Source: Flabesymbios commensalis
Taxonomy: Eukaryota; Annelida; Polychaeta; Terebellida; Flabelligeridae
Assembly: GCA_964017125.1 (NCBI GenBank)
Contig: OZ024907.1
Coordinates: 26,226,476 to 26,290,475 of the forward strand
Direction: 5' to 3'
Length of the DNA: 64,000 bases
Both the position numbers and the translations under genes were made by a program. This document shows, piece after piece, positions 52,501 to 61,500 of the stretch; within the stretch, counting starts at the first letter, position 1, and each line of letters opens with the position of its first letter. Under the pieces are notes generated by a model. It saw only the letters and a list, made by a program, of their open reading frames with translations. It was not told the origin of the DNA and ran no database searches.

Positions 52501-55500
52501 CGGCATCTATAATGCTTGGCCAATATTTAAGTGTCATCTAGCCACTGCTTTCATTTCACTGACAGCGCCAAAGATTGCGTAATTGCCTGCCAATGGTCGA
52601 TAAACGTTTTGGTCCCAAGAGATCAAGTTTATATAAGATTTATGTTTATTTTAAATTAGGAATGGAATAAAACGGTGATAAATAATTCAAGGGTTAGCCA
52701 TATAGTATTTAACAGTGTAGGCCTACTACATGTCAAGAAACATTAAATGTGCTTCACAAAATTGTCGCAAACATTACACCTTGCAATACAAACGAGAACG
52801 CTGCTCGACATTACACAATGTGAGTTGTGAAGAGGTGGCATTTATCAAACGATCGGCGTGTCATCACCTCTGGCCACCTATTTTATTACGTGATTTAGAT
52901 AAAAACAACTATTTTTTCAGTAAAACCTGCTGAATTAAGTTAATTTTATTTAATAGCTAGGATTACTGACATCAAATCGTGCACGTCATATGCGTGTTAT
53001 AATATTTTATAACACGATATAAAAACACCATATTCGTGTTATAATATTTTATAACACGATATAAAACACATCATATTCGTGTTATAATATTTCATTACAC
53101 GCGATTTTAAAAACATGCAGAAACACCATATTTGTGTTCTAATATTTTATAACACGATATAAAACACATCATATTCGTGTTATAATATTTCATTACACGC
53201 GATTTTAAAAACTTGCTAAACATGCCACATTAAGTTAATTTAATTAAATAAATACATTTCCGAGATCAAATCGTGCACGTCATATTCGTTTTATATTATC
53301 TATTACACGTTTCGTTTTTGAATTGAATTTGTGTTCAAATACGAAATGAGATACTGTTGTTCTAAAAGGGTGCAGATATGTGCTGTGCAATACTACTTGC
53401 CAGCGACTTTGCTGAGCGTCATGCGTGAAGGATCAGGCCTACCGCTATGGCACGATTAACATGTGACACTGGCGGACAATTTCATGCTTAATTGAATGTT
53501 CAAATATTTATAACACAATTTTTCCAGAAAAATGGTAAAAAAGATAGTGTAAAATTTTGGGATCCATGGCTGCATCGTGTTATATCCGATTCGTGTAGTA
53601 ACGATTCGTGCTATAACAGATAATTACTGTAATGTATTCACATGTGTAATTAAATTTTACCATCTTGCTCAAACCTCGTATACAAATTTTAACCATAATT
53701 TTCCTCAAAAAATATGATAGGCCTTTTTTATACTTTTCTTATAACCAAAATACAACTCTAATTACTTTGAAAGCAGACATGGTAATTATAATTATTTGTG
53801 GTTAGGAATCATTGGGAATGATCCAGAAGAGAGACAGCTGCTTGTCAAGCAGAGCTACCCCTATAAAACAGATGGTGTGCAGGGGTGCGAGGCAGAACGC
53901 AAACACGCCATGGACGAGTCGTCTCGAATCATAAACAGAGATGGAACAGTAGTCAAAACTATGCTTGATGGGTCTGTGCAGGTAAGCAAATTATCATGCT
54001 GCTGATAATACATATTTAAGTGCTGCATTAATCTTTCACAATTTCCATGCATTTGAAACTGCCATTCCTGACGCAATTGAAATCTTTAAAGGAATAAAAA
54101 GGAACCCTACGTTTTTACTTTTACAATTTGTAATTCATATTTTACAATTCTCAGTCAAAATTTTGTTGGAAAAGGTAGTTTGAAACATTTAGAAGTGTCA
54201 TCCATACTGTAACATTTATGTTGGATTGTAGAGAAGACCATTATCGGTGCTGACTTGCTTCTATGCCTTTTATAATTTTGAACTTTTTAAACTCAATTTA
54301 AAAAAATTAATTTAGAATCTCTTTTCTTGCTTCAAGCCAACGGTGAGAATGTTAATAGTAGCTACAGGGTTATATAAATTTATTTAAGCCTCCAGTGTAC
54401 ACACTGAATTGTTCTTTTTTAATAATTTCAGCTGCAATTCTGCAATTGCTCATGCATTTTTTCTTTCAATTTTTAAAAATGATTTTTGTTTAAGCTGTCT
54501 CTCTGTCACAATTTTATTACCTTTATTAACTTTACTGCTTGTTTTTTGATTTATTTTAAATAATGATTTTTTATGAATTTAAATAAATCTCACCATTGAT
54601 GGTGTAGCATTGGTGATATTTAGTCATATTAATTTGGCTTTGACAGGTGCTTTTCAGTAATGGGACAGTAAGTCAATTTGTACAGCATTCTCCACTTATA
54701 CCAGAAAGTGAAGAGACCGCCCAGCAGAGGCCTACCAGTGGCAAAAGTGAAACAGATGTGCCCAACAAAAAATGTATGTGTTAATTCTATATGACCGGGT
54801 CTGAATAATGATATCACTGGAGTCATAAATCTTTGTATAATTTGGTCTGCGTCCACATGTAAGTCAATAATTGTCAGTACACCGGGTATCATGATCTTGT
54901 GCTTTTCTAGTAAACGTTTTGCAGTGTAATATACATTTTTTTACATCATTCTTTTTCACACTATGAAATCAAAAGATATATTTTGGGATGGCCTTGTGGA
55001 CATGTATATCTGAATCACTAACAATTTTACATGTTCTGTTACAGCAAGTAAGCCTGGTCGTAGAAGTGCTAAGAAAACAGAGCACCAGGAGGCCACTGTG
55101 GTGGAAGAGGAACCTGTAGAAAAAGGGTTTTGGATAACCACAACTTCCACTGGACAACGGGTTGTTACAAGGCTAGATGGCAGCAGTGTAGACGTGAAGG
55201 ACGCGTTAATCAGCAGCTCCTCTGATCCAATGACTGGACAGGTACGCCAATAAAAAAAACAACTAAAGCTTTTCGGGGGATAAGGCAAATTTTATTTTGA
55301 AGCAAAAACATTGCATCCCCACCTTGCACTGACATCTGAAGGTGGATGTGAAATCAATAGAGAGAGCCACAATATCATACCTTTTGTCGATGAAACCTGG
55401 GTCATGGTTTTATTTAAACATTTTGATGCATGTAGTAGAAACATTCTTGTTTGCATGAACTAGTCCTGCAAACATCTACTTTATCAATATTTCTATGCAA

Positions 55501-58500
55501 TCTAGAAATAATCATTGTTTGCCTACTCTATTACGCGCACGATTTGTCAGCAATTCACAGCGTGTGTCCCCTAAAAAACGCAATTCTTTTCTTTCCAAGT
55601 ACTAAGTTATCTAATTGAATTGATTTAAACACATTCCTATTAACTGCTAACCCATTATTAGCTCCCGCCGTCACCGTAGGTGAGCGAAGGGAGCTATGGA
55701 TTCTACCTCCGTTTTTTTTTGGCCTCTTCTTTTGCCTATAACTTTGTGAGAAAATAAGCTAGGATAACAATTTTTGGTATGTGGGTTACTTCCAGGTGGC
55801 TAATGGACGGGTTAAAATATTTTTAATCTGAATTCAATACGCAAGGTTGCAGAGGAGAAAATGATGATGTGACGGCGTTGGGCCGTTGGGCCGTTGGGCC
55901 GTTGGGCCGTCCGTAAACAATTCGTTTCCGGAGCATAACTCTGAAAGTACTTGTCCGATTGTCTTCAAATTTTACACACAACACCCCTAGGGGGTCTAGT
56001 TGTGCCTTTTGGGGTATTTGAACTTTGACCTACTTCTGGTTCAGAACTATGACCTATTTAGACGTTTTGACGCGCACTTCGTTTCCGGAGCAGATCTCGA
56101 AAAGTACTGGGCCGATGACAGTCATATTGCACATACATGTTCTCTAAGGTCCCTAGTTGTGCCTTTTCAGGTTTTTGGACCTTGACCTTGAAGTTGACCC
56201 AGCACTTTGACCTAATTTATAACATCGGTAAATCCGACTGATAGATTTTGCGGAATATCATGAAAACCGCTCAAGATAGCTACACCATTACTATAAAACA
56301 AATTGTCAGGTTTCAGGAGAGGATGCATCTTGAAAAATTTCAAGTCGATAAAATTAAAAATGGCCGCCTATCGGCCATTATTCACCTCGACAGGCCTGAT
56401 ATTGCGGAATATCATGAAAACCGCTCAAGATAGCTACACCATTAATATCAAATAAATTGTAAGGTTTCAGGAGAGGATACATCCTGAAAAATATGAAGTT
56501 GATAAAATTCAAAATGGCCGCCTATCAGCCATTATTCACCTCGACAGGCCTGATATTGTGGAATATCATGAAAACCGCTCAAGATATCTACACCATTACT
56601 ATAAAACAAATTGTAAGGCTTCAGGAGAGGATGTATTTTGAAAAAAATCATTTTGTCAAAGTTCAAAATGGCCGCCAATCAGCCATTATTCACTTTCACA
56701 TGGCCGTTATTTGGTAAACCGTGCTAGATGGCTAGACCATTACTATAAAACAAAATGTGTGATTTCAGGAGAGGATGCATCTTGAAAAAATTCGACTCGA
56801 TAAAATTCAAAATGGCCGCTTATCGGCCATTATTCACTTTCACATGGCCGTTATTTGGTCAACCGTGCTAGATGGCTAGACCATTACTGTAAAACGAAAT
56901 GTGAGATTTCAGATGAGGATGCATCTTGAAAAAAAATGACTTGATCAAATTTAAAATGGCCGCCTTTTCAGCCATTATTCATTTTCACATGGCTGATATT
57001 TGGTAAACCGTGCTAGATGGCTAGACCATTACCTGATTACTATAAAACAAAGTGTGAGTTTTCGGGGGAGGATGCACCCTGAAAATTTTTAACTTACGAA
57101 TTCAAAATGGCCGACAATCAGCATTATTTACCTCGATAGGCCTGATATCAGGTAAACCGTGCTAGATAGCTAGACCATTACTATAAAACAAAATGTGACG
57201 TTTTGAGAGAGGATGCCTTTTAAAAACTTTCGACTCAATCGAATTCAAAATGGCCGCCTATCGGCCACTATTTACTTTCACATTGCTGATATTTGGTAAA
57301 CCGTGTTAGATAGCTGGACCATTACTATAAAACAAAATGTGAGATTACAAGAGAGGATGCATCTTGAAAAAAATTGACTAGATCAAATTCAAAATGGCCG
57401 CCTATCGGCCATTATTCACTTTCACATAGCCGGTTTTTAGTAACCGTACTAGATGGCTAGACCATTACTATAAAACAAAATGTGAGATTTCAGGAGAGGA
57501 TGCATCTTGAAAAATTTTGACTTGATCAAATTCAAAATGGCCTCCTATCGGCCATTATTCACTTTCACATGGGCGATATTTGGTAAACCGTGCTAGATGG
57601 CTAGACCATTACTATAGAATGAAATGTGAGATTTCAGCTGAGGATGCATCTTGGAAAATTTTGACTTGATCAAATTCAAAATGGCCGCCTTTAGGCCATT
57701 ATTCACTTTCACATGGCCGATATTTGGTAAACCATGCTAGATAGCTAGACGATTACTATAGAATGAAATGTGAGATTTCAGCTGAGGATGCATCTTGAAA
57801 AATTCTGACTCGTTCAAATTCAAAATGGCCCCCTATCGGCCATTATTTACTTTCACATGCCCAATATTTTGCAAACTGTGTTAGATGTTAGTCCATTACT
57901 ATAAAACAAAATTTGAGGTTTCGGGGAAGATGCACCCTAAGTTTTTAACTAATTTATATCGAATTCAAAATGACCGTAAATCAGCTATTAGTTAACTCGA
58001 TTGGCCTGATATCGGGTAAACCATGCCAGATAGGTAGACCATTACTGGGATACTGATTAGGATCATTAATTTCAATGGAGGTTTGCAATCTCTGACAGAC
58101 TGTCTAGTTCTTATCTTACTCTTAGACTGGGCTTCTTAGACCTAGTTGTCTTGCGTCTTGATTTTTGACCTAGTCTTACTTTTAGACTGAGCTTCTTAGA
58201 CCTAGTTGTCTTGCGTCTTGATTTTTGACCTAGCCTAGGACTACATTAAAAACCCTACACAAAATTGCTTAAATCAAATTCTAATTTGTCGCGGGAGCTC
58301 CTGGACTTATGTAGTCTTGTTTATTTAAATTTTCACCCACTTGAAGTTGTAACTTCAAGCGGGTGAAATTTTTATTTCTTTAATTTGAAACCAAACATTT
58401 GCAAATCTTGATGTTTAGACACACATTTCATTCCCAATAACAGTGATTTGATCAACCAATAAAACAGATTAAAAACGACAATAGTCGTGATCAGCAGGAT

Positions 58501-61500
58501 AAGGTTTAATTAACCGGCTAATGAAAAAGATAAAAAACAACTGTAGTCGTGTTTAGATGTTCAACTCTTCCTTCACTAATTTCGCATTTATGCGAAAACT
58601 ACCTTTCTTTACCAAATTCGCATTTATGCGAAATCCACATGACTGTGTGCATGCATTAATTGCAATGGAGATATTTCATTACATGCTTGGTTGAAAATCG
58701 CCAACCAGAATGGTCAGTGACATGGATACAGTGTTCTCTTGCATTTTTAATTTGTGTGCATACCTATAACCTATATTGTACCCAGGGGCTACCTCAGGGG
58801 TCCTCCTTAAAAAATAGGTCGATTTCTGGGGGTAGTTTGACCAGGGGGAAGTCTGTGGAGGAAGATTTGATAATTAATGTCTATCGATATTGTGTGAAAA
58901 TCATTTAAAAAATTCTTCTCACGTTTATGTGGAGATTGCTATAAACCACATTGTACTTATTTTTTCAGTCGATGCATACACGGCAAGACAAAGTTATCAT
59001 GATTTATCACCCAGATGGCAGCACAGTTGTGGAGCACGCTGACGGCACACGTATCACGACCAATCTCAGACAGGTGGAGGTGCCTGCCGAAGACACAGAG
59101 ACTGATGAGACTGGTAAGAAATAAATAATTAAAATAATTATTGTTTGTTCTTCATTCTTATTTTTGCTTTTATATATTCTAATAACGTTGATATTTTGCC
59201 ACATTTACTGGAAAAGTTTTGAACTCACGAATAAATATTGTCACATTCTTGTCTGATCTGTCTTGTACGGCTACAGTTGTCCCTGCATGTGTTCAACGAT
59301 CCCATTAGTGACAGCTTAAAACAGTCAAATATGAGGGATGGTCGTTGATGTGATGGGTGTATACAGTAAAATTTATTTTATTATTTATAAATTCGAATAA
59401 AAATGAATAAATAGATTTCCCTAGCTGATAATCCAGAAGTAGTACACATAGACACTTGACATTTTGAGTTTGGCAGTATTGCTCAAAGCAGTCACTCTAT
59501 TGTGGCCTCTTTATATTTCATGAAGATTAGGTAGCTTGGATCTAATATAAGATTTCATTTTTTTCACGGCTTATTGATAGCACAAATAACAATATGATTA
59601 CTGCATGAAATTGTTGTTGTTGTTTTATCAGGAGAAGTAACAGAAATTGTCACTAAGTATTTGCACCAAATTCGTGTGGAATGCCCAGGTTTTGCCACAG
59701 TTTTATTTGACGAGCAAGACTGCCTCTGTCAAACAGAGTTTGGTAACGGTACATCTCTACAAGTCAGTCCATCCGGACAGTATGAATTATGTCACATTAC
59801 AGGCGGGAGGCTCTCTATTGATGAAGAAGGTCATGCTATTTATCATCCACAACCAAACAACAGCGTGGAGATGCGTGATCCCTCTCGACCTCTACAGTAT
59901 GTGATGAAGCACTCCGCTGATGTCATCTGTGAAACGGTGGACAATGAGGGGAATGTATTCAATGTTAAGAACAATGGAGAGTGTCTTGTGTTGCCTGCTG
60001 AGGGGACTGAAGTGATTGAGGCTGAGAAACCTACACTATTTATCCCCCCTGATGAAGATAATGACCCACTTCAGCAGCAGGAAGAAAAGAGAGATGAGGA
60101 CAAGGCAGTAATCAGTAAGCAGGTGGTTTATTATAAGCAGCACGCACCTAAGTTGTTTGTAATCCGTCCAGATGGTAGTGGTACACAGCTGCTCAGATAT
60201 GAAGATGTGGCTGATTACATAGCTGAAGCTGAAGACGACCCGTCCACGGCCATACTCGTGGATCCCCTACCAGATTACCCCGGGGTGCTGGGTATCACTA
60301 TATTAAAACCATATCTCAAAGACATATCTCAGCAGTGGCTGACTAACTATATGGAAAGCAACATCATACCTGCGGGACTAACATCTCGTGACCTTCAATC
60401 TTTCCCACCCACAGAAAATGTACAAGAGGGACCACAATTTGGTACATCTACTGGACGAGGACTGATGGTTGGAGGTTCAATGAAACAAACTATGGTGCAG
60501 CCTATTCTCAAATGTCCTTCAGCACTACAAGTGCGACAAATTCTACAGTATAAACCAATGTCCGGTCAATTGAGAACAAGGTAATTGCATTTCTTGTCTG
60601 ATCATGTGACCCCAGAAAGGCATGATTTTCTTGTTTTAACAATATCATGGCACAATCATATTTACACTTTTATAGTTGAATCAATTATGTGGCCTAACTG
60701 ATGACCTGATATTAAAAAAATCTTATTTTTTAAATTCAAACAATTCTAATATCAGCAGTGAAAACCTCCTGTAAAATGACCTTAATTTTTGTTGATTTTT
60801 TACTGTTTGGTTGTTAGTAAATTATCACAATAAATTCTATTTGGTGATTACCGTATGTGTTTCTTATTTGTTTGTCAGCCTAAGTCAGGGTTTACAAAAC
60901 TACGCAGATTTTGTCAAGAAAAGACAAGAAAGCATGCATTCATTACTTGTACAAGATCCCCGTACAGAGGAAGAAAAACAGCGGGCTGCTAATCTTGAGG
61001 TTGAAGCCGAGGCATGGATGTCTAAGGCACCTGCAGATAATGCTGAAGATAAGGCTGGTGACAGCATCGAAGTTCTGCCATCTGAAGGCCAGACTAAATT
61101 TTTGGATGGTAATAATAACTTATTTATTACATGTACGCAGGGTTAGGACATAAGTATAAATGCCTCTCTTTCTCAAAGCCATATTCCCCTATGCCATCAC
61201 TGACAGCAACTCTATGATCTAGATTATTGTGATTTGTCTATTGGAAGGCACAATGCAGCGTTGAAAATTAATTTTGATCTCGTAGTAGCAAAATTATATT
61301 TTTGGATCATGGGTCAAGTTCTGATTGTCATACATGAACTGAACTCATATAGACCAACTTATAATCAAACTTTAATTTTTAATTGTAGAATTTGGTCATT
61401 TTTAATGAACTAAGTCTTATCTATCTATTACAACTTATATTATATCTGTTGGATTTCAAGAAAGTCTTTCTTAATGAACGCTTGTAAATTTTTGCTCAAT

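Noticed and set aside
59647-59904. Second frame overlapping SPAG17 exon 27
   Set aside because: Out-of-frame shadow of a conserved exon.
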